64,000 bases of DNA, taken from Streptomyces sp. P9-A4 (GTDB lineage Bacteria > Actinomycetota > Actinomycetes > Streptomycetales > Streptomycetaceae). Location of the stretch: positions 2,304,501 to 2,368,500 of the forward strand of contig NZ_JAZIFY010000001.1 of assembly GCF_036634195.1 (NCBI RefSeq), given 5' to 3'. Numbering within the stretch: position 1 is the stretch's first letter; each line of letters opens with the position of its first letter. Shown here one piece after another: positions 19,262 through 29,951 of this stretch. The position numbers and the translations under genes were made by a program. Below the pieces are notes generated by a model, which was not told where the DNA came from, made no database searches, and was given only the letters and a program-made list of their open reading frames with translations.

Positions 19262-21877
19262 GAAAGACTCCTTTACAAGGATGGTCCTCGGTACGGCCAC
19301 GAGGCCCGGCCCCGCTCCCACCACCGCGATCGCCCCGTCCCGATCGGTCCGCAGCACTCGCGCCCCGCCGGCCCGCAGCAGCTCCAGAGTCCGGGGCGAA
19401 GGGTGCCCGTACGGGTTGTCCCGCCCGGACGAGACCAACGCGAGCCTCGGCCGCACCGCCCGTATCAGCCCCGGGTCCTGGTGGGCGGAACCGTGGTGGG
19501 CGACCTTGAGCACGTCCACCGGCCCGAGGCCCGGATGGGCCCGTAGCAACGCCCGCTGCGCCGGTGGCTCCAGATCACCGAGCAGCAACAGGGTCAGCCC
19601 TCCCGCCGCCCGGACGAGCAGGGTGACACTGGCGTCGTTCGGCCCGGCGACGGATTCCCCGGCCACCGCCCCCGCCTCCGGCGCCGGCCAGAGCACCCGC
19701 CACTCCAGGGCCCCGGCCCGCCGCCGTTCCCCCGGCCCCGCGCGGATCAGCGGCACACGCGCGGTAGCCGCCGTCCGCCGGACGAACGCGGCCTGGCCGG
19801 GCGGCTCTTCCAAACCCGTCGTCTGGATCGCCCCCACCGCCCGCCCGCGCAGCACCCCCGGCAGCCCGGCCACATGGTCCGCGTGGAAATGGGTGAGCAG
19901 CAGCAACGGCACGCTCCTGACCCCGAGTTCGCGCAGACACCGGTCCACTGCCTCCGGCTCCGGTCCCGCGTCCACCACGACGCCCGCGTCCCCGCCCGCC
20001 GCGAGCACTGTCGCGTCCCCCTGCCCCACCTGGCACATCGCGAACACCCAGCCCGGCGGCGGCCATCCGGTGGCCCACCGGGTCAGCGGCGCCGGCCGCA
20101 CCACCACGAGGAGGAGCACGACGACGACCAGCACACCGATCGGCCCCCGGTACGGAAGTCTGCGCGCCCCGAGCACGACCACGGCCGTGAGCAGCGCCAG
20201 GGCGAGGCCGCCCCACCACCCGCCCGGCCAGTTCAGTTCCGCCCCCGGCAGGGCGGCGCCCGTACGGGCCACCCGAGCGATCCAACCGGCGGGCCACCCC
20301 GCCAGCCAGGCGACCCACTCCGCCGCCGGCGTCCACACCGCCGCCAGGGCGAGCGCGGCGAATCCGAGCACCGTCGCGGGCGCCACCGCGAGCTCGGCGA
20401 ACAGGTTCGCCGGAATCGCGACCAGACTCACCCGCGCGGCGAAGACCACCACGACCGGGGCACAGACCGCCTGCGCCGCCAGTGAGGCCGCGAGGGCCTC
20501 CGCGAGCCCACCGGGCACCCCTCGCCGCCGTAGCCCCTCGCTCCACCCCGGGGCGACCATGAGCAGGGCGCCGGTGGCCAGGACCGAGAGCAGGAATCCA
20601 TAACTCCGGGCCAGCCAGGGGTCGTAGAGCACCAGCGCCAGGACGGCGGCGGCCAGCGCCGGAATCAACGATCTCCGCCGGCCGGTCCCGATCGCGAGCA
20701 GCACCACGAACCCGCAGGCCGCCGCCCGAAGCACGCTCGGATCGGGCCGGCAGACGACCACGAACGCCAGCGTCAGCGCTCCCCCGGCCAAGGCCGTGCC
20801 CCGCAGCGAAAGCCCCAGCCGGGGCGCGAGCCCGCCCCGCTCCACCAGGTGGGCCCGCCCCGGGCGCCCCACGAGCAGAAGCAGCACGATGGAGAGGTTG
20901 CTTCCTGAAACAGCAAGCAAATGGGTGAGATCCGTCGCCTGGAAGGCGTCCCGCAGCTCGGGCTCGACCCTGGACGTGTCGCCCACGACCAGGCCGGGCA
21001 ACAGGGCCCGCGCATCGGGTGGCAGCCCCTCGGTCGCCCGCCGCAGCCCCGCGCGCAACTCCCCCGCCGTCCGTTGCAGCGCGCTCGGTGGCCCGATGAT
21101 CCGAGGCGCCCCGGCGTCGTCGACCTTGAGCACCGCGGCGAACGGATCGTCCGGCCGTGCCGGCGGTGCGAGCCTCCCACCGACCCTCAGCCGGGTCGAC
21201 GGCAGGAGCCGTAACCACTCCTCCCGCCCCTCCCCCGGCGGCACGATCAGCAGGACCGGGGCCCTGGTCCGATGGGCCGTGCCGTCGGACCGCTCGGCCC
21301 TGGTGACCACCCCGTCCAGGACGACCGAGACCGGGACCGTCGCACTGCCCCGCACACGGGGCCGGGTGAGCCTCGGATCGGAGGCCACCGTCACCTCCAG
21401 CCACACCCGCGCCGACTCCTTCGCCAGCACCGGAACGGGACCGCGCCGCAGATCCGCCGCGTGCAGCCCCGCCGAGGTCGCCCCGGCGGCAGCGCACAGC
21501 AGGGCTCCGGCACACGCGGTCGCCCGCAACCGCCACCCCGGCGACCCCGACCACCGGCGAGTGCCCCCGGCGACGCGGCCGCCCCCGGAGGGCGCCCCGG
21601 AATCCATCTCCGAGACACCCCGGCGGGCCTCCCCGCCACCGAACCTCCGGGCCACCCCCGGCACCAGCAGACCGACGGCCACCACCAGACACACCGCGAC
21701 CCCGCCGAGCGTCCACCACCCGGTGGCACCGAGCGCGCAGGCCGCCGCCGCCCACGCCGCCACCGCGAGCGGAACGAGCCGGAGATCCACGGGCCCCTCC
21801 TCCCACCCGGCGGCCCGGCGCTCCTCCTCGGCCCCGGCGCTCTCCGGCTCGCCGGCCGTCCTCTCCCGGCCCTTCAC
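19259..21877 (-). CDS. comEC: ComEC/Rec2-family DNA-uptake channel protein
   Basis: An 872-residue membrane protein. N-terminal hydrophobic helices and a DUF4131-like region precede the Competence domain (DLTHLLAVSGSNLSIVLLLLVGR; the HLLAVSG motif is diagnostic), more helices, and a C-terminal metallo-beta-lactamase-like nuclease domain (LLLTHFHADHVAGLPG, VAHHGSAHQD). In competent bacteria it moves single-stranded DNA across the membrane. The GTG start overlaps the comEA stop (GTGA). One leucine is encoded by TTA at 21212-21214 (residue 222), rare in Streptomyces and read by bldA tRNA. Its real role in streptomycetes is uncertain. Confidence 0.93.
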   Translation of the reverse strand: MKGRERTAGEPESAGAEEERRAAGWEEGPVDLRLVPLAVAAWAAAACALGATGWWTLGGVAVCLVVAVGLLVPGVARRFGGGEARRGVSEMDSGAPSGGGRVAGGTRRWSGSPGWRLRATACAGALLCAAAGATSAGLHAADLRRGPVPVLAKESARVWLEVTVASDPRLTRPRVRGSATVPVSVVLDGVVTRAERSDGTAHRTRAPVLLIVPPGEGREEWLRLLPSTRLRVGGRLAPPARPDDPFAAVLKVDDAGAPRIIGPPSALQRTAGELRAGLRRATEGLPPDARALLPGLVVGDTSRVEPELRDAFQATDLTHLLAVSGSNLSIVLLLLVGRPGRAHLVERGGLAPRLGLSLRGTALAGGALTLAFVVVCRPDPSVLRAAACGFVVLLAIGTGRRRSLIPALAAAVLALVLYDPWLARSYGFLLSVLATGALLMVAPGWSEGLRRRGVPGGLAEALAASLAAQAVCAPVVVVFAARVSLVAIPANLFAELAVAPATVLGFAALALAAVWTPAAEWVAWLAGWPAGWIARVARTGAALPGAELNWPGGWWGGLALALLTAVVVLGARRLPYRGPIGVLVVVVLLLVVVRPAPLTRWATGWPPPGWVFAMCQVGQGDATVLAAGGDAGVVVDAGPEPEAVDRCLRELGVRSVPLLLLTHFHADHVAGLPGVLRGRAVGAIQTTGLEEPPGQAAFVRRTAATARVPLIRAGPGERRRAGALEWRVLWPAPEAGAVAGESVAGPNDASVTLLVRAAGGLTLLLLGDLEPPAQRALLRAHPGLGPVDVLKVAHHGSAHQDPGLIRAVRPRLALVSSGRDNPYGHPSPRTLELLRAGGARVLRTDRDGAIAVVGAGPGLVAVPRTILVKESF

Positions 21878-22959
21878 GGCCGGACCAGGGGTTCGAGGTC
21901 GGCGAACCGGCGTTCACCGATGCCGTTGACCTCCCGCAGCTCCCCGACCGACCGGAATCCGCCGTGCTCCGTCCGATGGTCGACGATGTGCCGGGCGAGG
22001 ACGGGACCGACCCCGGGAAGGGTGTCGAGCTGCTCCGCCGTGGCGGTGTTCAGGCTCAACGGCACCCCCGGCCCGCCTCCTCCCGCGCCCCCGGGACCGG
22101 GACCGCCCGCCGCCACCCCCGGCAGTCCGACGAGCACCTGCTCGCCGTCGGAGAGGACACGGGCCCGGTTGAGCCCGGTGAGATCGGCGCCCGGCTTCGC
22201 CCCGCCCGCGGCACGCAGGGCGTCCGCCACCCGCGAGCCCGCGGGCAGCGTCAGCACCCCTGGCCTGCGCACCTTCCCACCGACATCGACGATCACCCTC
22301 GCCCCACCCGACGCGGCGCCCGGACCCCGAGGAGGCGCTGTCCCCGTCCCGGCGCGAGATCCGGGCGCGGGCGCGTCCGCGACGGGCACGGCCCGCACGA
22401 GTTCGGGAGCGCGCACCGGCTCCGGCCGACCCGTCCAGAAGTAGCCGCCCGCGAGCCCCGCGGCGACGACCAGGACCACCACCACCGCGGCCAGCGACCT
22501 GGGTTCGAGCCCACAACGCGTCTGCACCCACACCGGCATCCGCTCGCGCAACGCCTCCGCCAGCCGCCCCCGAGCCCCGGGCGGCGACCCCCGCTCAAAC
22601 GCCTCGGGCGCCTCCGGCGCCTCGGGCGCCTCCGGCACCACCGCACCGCCGGCCACCCCCACCGGCACCGGCCCCACAGCCACCGCGCCCACCGGCACCG
22701 TCCCCACGGCGCCCGCCCCCACCGCCCCCGCAGCTCCAGGAAACAGCGCGTCGCCCCGGCGCCGTACCCCCGCCCCGGGAATCCCCGTGGCCGTCCTCCC
22801 GACCCTGGCCCGCCTCCCGGCCCGCCCGGGAGACGCTCCGCGCGCTCCGGGGCGGCTCCGCCCGTCGGAACCCGACGCCCTGCCGGGTCCGCTCGTCGGA
22901 GCACCCCTCGTGCCCAGGGTGCGTGGAGTGGTCGATGCCGTACGTGTACGAAGAGTCAT
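21874..22959 (-). CDS. comEA: ComEA-family helix-hairpin-helix DNA-binding protein
   Basis: A 361-residue protein with a long disordered N-terminus, one membrane anchor (LAAVVVVLVVAAGLAGGYF), an SLBB domain (VIVDVGGKVRRPGVLTLPAG) and C-terminal tandem helix-hairpin-helix motifs (LNTATAEQLDTLPGVGPVLA; VGELREVNGIGERRF). In competence systems ComEA binds incoming double-stranded DNA outside the membrane. Longer than Bacillus ComEA because of the cytoplasmic Pro/Arg-rich part. The ATG at 22959 is chosen; one at 23046 would add 29 residues. Coupled to comEC by a 4-bp overlap. Confidence 0.9.
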   Translation of the reverse strand: MTLRTRTASTTPRTLGTRGAPTSGPGRASGSDGRSRPGARGASPGRAGRRARVGRTATGIPGAGVRRRGDALFPGAAGAVGAGAVGTVPVGAVAVGPVPVGVAGGAVVPEAPEAPEAPEAFERGSPPGARGRLAEALRERMPVWVQTRCGLEPRSLAAVVVVLVVAAGLAGGYFWTGRPEPVRAPELVRAVPVADAPAPGSRAGTGTAPPRGPGAASGGARVIVDVGGKVRRPGVLTLPAGSRVADALRAAGGAKPGADLTGLNRARVLSDGEQVLVGLPGVAAGGPGPGGAGGGGPGVPLSLNTATAEQLDTLPGVGPVLARHIVDHRTEHGGFRSVGELREVNGIGERRFADLEPLVRP

Positions 22960-23064
22960 GCGGATGACGCTAGGTATCGCGACCGCACCGTGCGGGACCC
23001 GACGAGGTTCCGTGGACAGGGGCCCGGCTGTGGAAAACTCCGTCACTCCCCCGAGTGACGGTTC

Positions 23065-23910
23065 TCAGCGCGGCGAGACGACGACCGCGAGCAGCCCGGG
23101 CCCGGTGTGCGCGCCGATGACCGCTCCCACCTCGCTGACCTGGATCTCCGCCATTCCCGGCACACGCTCCCTGAGCCGGTCCGCGAGCGCCGCGGCCCGT
23201 TCCGGGGCGGAGAGGTGGTGGACCGCGATGTCGACGTCGCCGGAACCGGCCCGTTCCACCGCGATCTCCTCCAGGCGCGCGATGGCCCTCGAGGCAGTGC
23301 GCACCTTCTCCCTCAGCTCGATCCGCCCGCCGTCGAGTTCGAGGAGCGGCTTCACCGCGAGCGCGGAGCCGAGCAGCGCCTGTGCGGTCCCGATGCGTCC
23401 GCCCCGGCGCAGATAGTCCAGGGTGTCGACGTAGAAGTAGGCCGAGGTCCCCGCGGCGCGCTTCTCGGCAGCCGCGACGGCTTCGTCGAGCGAACCGCCG
23501 GCCTCGGCGATCCGCGCCGCCTCCAGGGCGCAGAAGCCGAGCGCCATCCCCATCATCCGGGTGTCCACCACGCGCACGGGCAGCGGCGCGTCCTTCGCCG
23601 CGAGCACGGCGGCGTCGTAGGTCCCGGAGACCTCGGCGGACAGATGGAGCGAGACGACGCCTGTCGCCCCGGCCTCGGCGGCGTCGCGGTAGGCCTCGGC
23701 GAAGACCTCGGGGCTCGGCCGCGAGGTGGTGACGGGGCGCTTCTTCTGCAGGGCCTCGGCGAGGGCCTTGGCCGAGATCTCGGTGCCTTCCTCCAAGGCG
23801 CGGTCGCCGATGACGACGGTCAGCGGGACCGTGGTGATCGCGTGCCGCTCCCTCGTCTGGCGTGGCAGGTAGGCCGTGGAATCGGTGACGATCGCGACAT
23901 GCCGGGACAT
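23065..23910 (-). CDS. DegV-family fatty-acid-binding protein
   Basis: A 281-residue DegV protein (IVTDSTAYLPRQ at the N-terminus, TTSRPSPEVFAEAY, LHLSAEVSGTYDAAVLAA, VVDTRMMGMALGF). The family binds fatty acids; in Gram-positive bacteria FakB members present them to the kinase FakA. No fakA is in the window, so whether it works with such a kinase here is not known. Start is the ATG at 23910; the reading frame continues upstream to 23967 but homology begins at SRHVAIVTDS. It lies 106 bp upstream of comEA on the same strand. Confidence 0.9.
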   Translation of the reverse strand: MSRHVAIVTDSTAYLPRQTRERHAITTVPLTVVIGDRALEEGTEISAKALAEALQKKRPVTTSRPSPEVFAEAYRDAAEAGATGVVSLHLSAEVSGTYDAAVLAAKDAPLPVRVVDTRMMGMALGFCALEAARIAEAGGSLDEAVAAAEKRAAGTSAYFYVDTLDYLRRGGRIGTAQALLGSALAVKPLLELDGGRIELREKVRTASRAIARLEEIAVERAGSGDVDIAVHHLSAPERAAALADRLRERVPGMAEIQVSEVGAVIGAHTGPGLLAVVVSPR

Positions 23911-24023
23911 GAGCGGGAGGTTACCCGCCGAGACCGCCGCACGGCAGCCCGGCCCCACCGGCGACACGTCGAGCTTCCGTCCGGACGCCCGCGCCCGGGC
24001 TTCCGTCCTCCGCCCGGGTGCCG

Positions 24024-24755
24024 TCAGGTGGTGGTCTCGGGGCGGGCCGACTTCTCCCAGGGGTAGGCGGTCCGACGCGGATCGGGCGCCGTGATCGCGG
24101 ACCGCTCACCGCCGGCCCCTTGCCCGGCCTGCCCGGCGGTCCCGGACTGCCCGGACGGCGCGGCCCCGAATTCGTCGGTGCCCGCCGCCGCACGCGGCGA
24201 GCTCTCCGGGCCGGTCCAGTGGCGCAGTGCCCCCGCCTCGACGTCGATCTGGTCGCTCAGCGACGACAGGTCGTCCTCGGCGAACTTAAGGGCCCGGTCC
24301 CGGGCGGCGCGGCGCAGCGCGTCGGCCGAGCTCGTGATCCGTTCGGTCCGCGCGGTGAGTTCGGGGAGCTGCCCGGCCACCCATGCTCGGTCGGGCTCCC
24401 GCTCAAGGCGCCTGAGGTCGTCGTCCAGTTCGAGCCCGTGCCCGCTGAGCCGGCGGAACAGGTCCAGCGACTCCTTCAGCGAAGCGTCCTCGCCGACACC
24501 CGCCTGGAGCGCCTCCTGCGTGGCCCGCATGGAGGTGCGCAGCGAGAGCCGGAGTCTGGCCAGCTCGCCCGGGACCCCTGTCTGGCCGAAGCTCTTGGCC
24601 CGCAGCGTGGTGTCCTCGACCGTGCGCCGCGCCTGGTCGATCGTGCGGTCGACCCCGCGTTTGGCGGCCTTGACAGCCTTCACGGTGACGAAGACACCGA
24701 GCGCCACGAACGACAAGAAGAGCAGCGCCATGATCGTGATAATCGTGGCTTCCAT
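24024..24755 (-). CDS. Single-pass membrane protein, unknown function
   Basis: A 243-residue protein not assigned to a named family. Residues about 4-27 form one membrane helix (IITIMALLFLSFVALGVFVTV), followed by a long charged helical region (about 30-190) with heptad-like Leu spacing that could form a coiled coil, and a Gly/Pro/Gln-rich tail ending ARPETTT. The start ATG at 24755 has GGAGGGG eight bases upstream; a longer frame into leuS is not coding. It lies between a strong leuS terminator and degV. The layout (short outside end, anchor, long cytoplasmic helix) resembles scaffold-type proteins, but no function is claimed. Confidence 0.75.
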   Translation of the reverse strand: MEATIITIMALLFLSFVALGVFVTVKAVKAAKRGVDRTIDQARRTVEDTTLRAKSFGQTGVPGELARLRLSLRTSMRATQEALQAGVGEDASLKESLDLFRRLSGHGLELDDDLRRLEREPDRAWVAGQLPELTARTERITSSADALRRAARDRALKFAEDDLSSLSDQIDVEAGALRHWTGPESSPRAAAGTDEFGAAPSGQSGTAGQAGQGAGGERSAITAPDPRRTAYPWEKSARPETTT

Positions 24756-24813
24756 GTGTGCCCCTCCGGCGTCCGTCGGTTCCCACGGATGTGGTCCCTC
24801 CACCGTAAACGGA

Positions 24814-24856
24814 ACGGGCAGGCCAGGGGTTCCTTCGGAACCCCCAACCTGCCCGT
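24814..24856 (-). terminator. leuS terminator, compound hairpin
   Basis: ACGGGCAGG (24814-24822) pairs with CCTGCCCGT (24848-24856); inside it GGGGTTCC (24826-24833) pairs with GGAACCCC (24837-24844). It lies about 42 bp downstream of the leuS stop. Confidence 0.75.
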
Positions 24857-24898
24857 AGGGGAAACCCCTATGTGTCCGTCGGGACGGCGACCGTGTCG

Positions 24899-27805
<2,907 letters not shown>

Positions 27806-27861
27806 GGTCCTTGAAGCTCCATCGATCGTCTCTGCCCACTGCCACGGACTGCCGTGAAATG

Positions 27862-27886
27862 AAAAATCCCCTCGCACAGGAGGGGA
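27862..27886 (-). terminator. leuS leader attenuator hairpin
   Basis: On the minus strand TCCCCTC, loop CTGTGC, GAGGGGA, followed directly by TTTTTC: a textbook intrinsic terminator located between the leader peptide and leuS. The region between the peptide stop and this hairpin contains a competing stem, GACAGA/TCTGTC at 27902-27915, flanked by CCGAC/GTCGG (27894-27898, 27920-27924). Confidence 0.8.
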
Positions 27887-27930
27887 CGCCGCGCCGACTC
27901 CGACAGATGTCTGTCATCCGTCGGGACTGA

Positions 27931-27969
27931 TCAGCGCGGCTCGGTAAGCAGAAGGCGTACGGCACGCAT
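27931..27969 (-). CDS. leuS leader peptide, MRAVRLLLTEPR
   Basis: Twelve codons, ATG at 27969 to TGA at 27931, with three consecutive Leu codons (CTT CTG CTT) in the centre. A terminator hairpin follows 45 bp downstream and leuS another 57 bp on. Stalling at the Leu codons when charged tRNA-Leu is low would alter folding of the leader RNA and prevent termination. The -10-like TACCCT (27976-27981) ends six bases before the ATG, so the transcript probably starts at the ATG itself (leaderless). Too short to recognise by homology; the call rests on this arrangement. Confidence 0.75.
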   Translation of the reverse strand: MRAVRLLLTEPR

Positions 27970-27975
27970 GGCGCC

Positions 27976-27981
27976 AGGGTA
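27976..27981 (-). promoter_or_regulatory. -10 element of the leuS leader promoter
   Basis: TACCCT (TANNNT type) six bases before the leader-peptide ATG, the usual spacing for leaderless streptomycete transcripts. No good -35 was seen. Confidence 0.5.
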
Positions 27982-28032
27982 CCGCAGGGCCCGTACGGGC
28001 CGCACCGGCGTTCCGAGTGCGGACACACGAAG

Positions 28033-28063
28033 AAGCGGACCACCCGATCCGGGTGGTCCGCTT
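28033..28063 (-). terminator. Terminator of tRNA-Ala copy 1
   Basis: Perfect 14-bp stem AAGCGGACCACCCG (28033-28046) with CGGGTGGTCCGCTT (28050-28063), 3-base loop, 10 bp beyond the tRNA 3' end. On the minus strand it is followed by CTTCG. Confidence 0.8.
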
Positions 28064-28072
28064 TCTTTTCTG

Positions 28073-28145
28073 TGGAGCTAAGGAGAATTGAACTCCTGAC
28101 CTCCTGCATGCCATGCAGGCGCTCTACCAACTGAGCTATAGCCCC
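28073..28145 (-). tRNA. tRNA-Ala (anticodon GGC), copy 1
   Basis: A 73-nt cloverleaf read from 28145 down to 28073. The acceptor stem GGGGCTA/TAGCTCC contains the G3:U70 wobble pair that defines tRNA-Ala; discriminator is A73. D arm GCTC...GAGC, anticodon stem CCTGC/GCAGG with loop ATGGCAT (anticodon GGC), T arm AGGAG-TTCAATT-CTCCT. The 3' CCA is not encoded. The sequence is identical to the copy at 30888-30960. Confidence 0.95.
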
Positions 28146-28254
28146 TTGTTGTTCCCGTCTCCGTTTCAGTTTCCCTCGCGGCGACAGACAGAACATTAAC
28201 CGGCTCCCCGGCAGATCTCCAAATCGATTCTCCGGACCCTTCTGACCTGCCGGG

Positions 28255-28260
28255 TAGGGT
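28255..28260 (+). promoter_or_regulatory. Candidate -10 element of the GT87 gene
   Basis: TAGGGT (TANNNT) eight bases before the GTG start at 28269, a spacing seen in leaderless mRNAs. No ribosome site precedes the GTG, which agrees. Confidence 0.3.
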
Positions 28261-28268
28261 CGCCGACT

Positions 28269-29489
28269 GTGTCCGTCTCCGTGCTCTCAAAAACCCGCGC
28301 CCGGCCGTGGCCCCTGGCCACCGCCGCGGCGGTCTGTCTGCTCTCGTTCGCGGCCTTCTGGGTGGCGCAACGCCTCGCCCACGTGAACATGCTCGACGTG
28401 ATGGTCTACCGGGCCGAGGGCGAGACGGTCCGGGCCGGCGGCGACCTCTACGCGATGCGCGCCACCTCGGCGAACCTCGGCATGACCTATCCGCCCTTCG
28501 CCGCACTGCTGTTCGTCCCGCTGACCCTGGTGGGGGTGCCGTTGATGCGGACGCTCACCACCGCGGGGAACCTGCTCCTGGTGGTCGCGCTGGTGCAGCT
28601 CTCGCTCCAGCTGGTCCGCCCGTCGCTGTCCCGCACGGATCTGTGGCGTACGACACTGTGGGTCGCGGCGGTGGTGGTCTGGTGCGAGCCGGTGTGGACG
28701 ACCCTGCGGTACGGGCAGATCAACCTGCTCATAGCGGTGGCGGTGCTCTGGGACCTCACGCGCCGTGAGGGCAGCCGCTGGGCCGGCCTGGGCATCGGCC
28801 TGGCGACCGCGGTGAAACTCACACCGGGCCTCTTCGTGGTCCTGCTGCTGGTCGCGGGGCTGCTGCTGTGGCGCCGGGACCGGGTCTGGAACCAGTGGCT
28901 GCGGACGGCGGTGACGGCGACCGGGGTGTTCCTCGGGACGACGCTGGCCGTGGCGCTCGTACTGCCCGCGGACTCCAAGCGGTTCTGGACGGAGACCCTG
29001 TTCGAGACGGGCCGGGTCGGCTTCGCCGAGGAGACCGCCAACCAGTCGATCCGCGGGGTCCTTGCCCGGCTGATGCACACGGACGACCCGGGCATGTGGT
29101 GGGCGGTGACCGCGGCGGTCCTCGGCGGCCTGGCGATGGTGCTCGCGGTGCGGGCCGCTGTGCGCGGCGACAAGGCGGTGGCGGTGGTCGTCTGCGCGTT
29201 CACGGCGCTGATGATCAGCCCGATCTCGTGGTCACACCACTGGGTCTGGTGCGTGCCGCTGCTGATCCTGCTCGCGGACCGCGCCACGCGCGCGTGGGCG
29301 GTGACGGGGACGGTGGCCCTGGTCTTCGCCTCGTTCGCGCTGTGGTGGGTTCCGCACGACCCGGGCCGGCCCGAACTGGACCAGAACGCGGGACAGATGC
29401 TGCTGTCGGCCGTCTATCCGCTGACGGCGACGGCGCTGCTCGTGGGATACGCGCTGACGCTGCGGCGTCAGGCCGTGGCGAAGGAGTAG
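28269..29489 (+). CDS. GT87/DUF2029-family polyprenol-phosphate-mannose-type glycosyltransferase
   Basis: A 406-residue protein with about ten membrane helices, of the GT-C fold family GT87 (DUF2029), whose mycobacterial members are mannosyltransferases using polyprenyl-phosphate-mannose on the outer face of the membrane. Family features seen: DVMVYRAEGETVRAGGDLY with acidic residues in the first loop, MTYPPFAALLFVPL, RYGQINLLIAVAV, and VKLTPGLF. Acceptor and exact sugar cannot be read. It starts with GTG and overlaps the convergent 77-residue gene at its 3' end by 22 bp. Divergent from tRNA-Ala copy 1. Confidence 0.85.
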   Translation: MSVSVLSKTRARPWPLATAAAVCLLSFAAFWVAQRLAHVNMLDVMVYRAEGETVRAGGDLYAMRATSANLGMTYPPFAALLFVPLTLVGVPLMRTLTTAGNLLLVVALVQLSLQLVRPSLSRTDLWRTTLWVAAVVVWCEPVWTTLRYGQINLLIAVAVLWDLTRREGSRWAGLGIGLATAVKLTPGLFVVLLLVAGLLLWRRDRVWNQWLRTAVTATGVFLGTTLAVALVLPADSKRFWTETLFETGRVGFAEETANQSIRGVLARLMHTDDPGMWWAVTAAVLGGLAMVLAVRAAVRGDKAVAVVVCAFTALMISPISWSHHWVWCVPLLILLADRATRAWAVTGTVALVFASFALWWVPHDPGRPELDQNAGQMLLSAVYPLTATALLVGYALTLRRQAVAKE

Positions 29490-29701
29490 AACCGCTTGAG
29501 GGTGCAGTGCTCGTCGAGGAGCCGGCCGTAGATCGGCTCCCCCTCGAGTTCGCGGTACGTCTCGATGGGGTCGCCTTTTATGATCAGCGCCCGCGCGCAC
29601 TCCTCGCACCAGTACTGGAACCCCGGGTTGACGGGTTCCATGTCGCGCACGATGGGCGTGCCGCTGCCGCACCAGTCGCACTTCCGCCTGTGTGCACCCA
29701 T
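29468..29701 (-). CDS. Small zinc-ribbon-like protein
   Basis: A 77-residue protein with CDWCGSG near the N-terminus and WCEEC in the middle, two CxxC knuckles spaced as in small zinc ribbons. No named family recognised. The C-terminus (DEHCTLKRFYSFATA) overlaps the convergent GT87 gene by 22 bp, which is unusual but tolerated. Its ATG lies three bases after the stop of an even smaller Cys-containing reading frame. Cytoplasmic; nucleic-acid or metal binding is only an inference from the knuckles. Confidence 0.65.
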   Translation of the reverse strand: MGAHRRKCDWCGSGTPIVRDMEPVNPGFQYWCEECARALIIKGDPIETYRELEGEPIYGRLLDEHCTLKRFYSFATA

Positions 29702-29704
29702 CAG

Positions 29705-29776
29705 TCAGCTCCAGCTGTGGCCGCAGGCCGTGCACCCATAGGACACCCTGCCGTTGTCGCCGAGCACTTGGGTCAC
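29705..29776 (-). CDS. Possible 23-residue CxxC micro-ORF
   Basis: GTG at 29776 to TGA at 29705 encodes TQVLGDNGRVSYGCTACGHSWS after the initiator. It has a single zinc-knuckle-like CTACGHSW and a GGACGGGAGG ribosome site directly before the GTG. It sits three bases upstream of the 77-residue zinc-ribbon gene, so translation could be coupled. A longer frame continues upstream without a better start. Could be an unrelated chance frame. Confidence 0.35.
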   Translation of the reverse strand: MTQVLGDNGRVSYGCTACGHSWS

Positions 29777-29951
29777 CCTCCCGTCCGGATCCTCGTCCCC
29801 CTCCGGCCGTCCGATTCTGCCATGGCCTCGCAAGAGGGTCGGCGTGCTCGGCGCGGCGCCCGGCGCCCCCGAGCGGCGGGCCGGGGCGATTGTCGGTGCC
29901 ACCGTCTTTACTGGGTACGGGACATGTTGTCGACCATGAGGGTGGACGATC

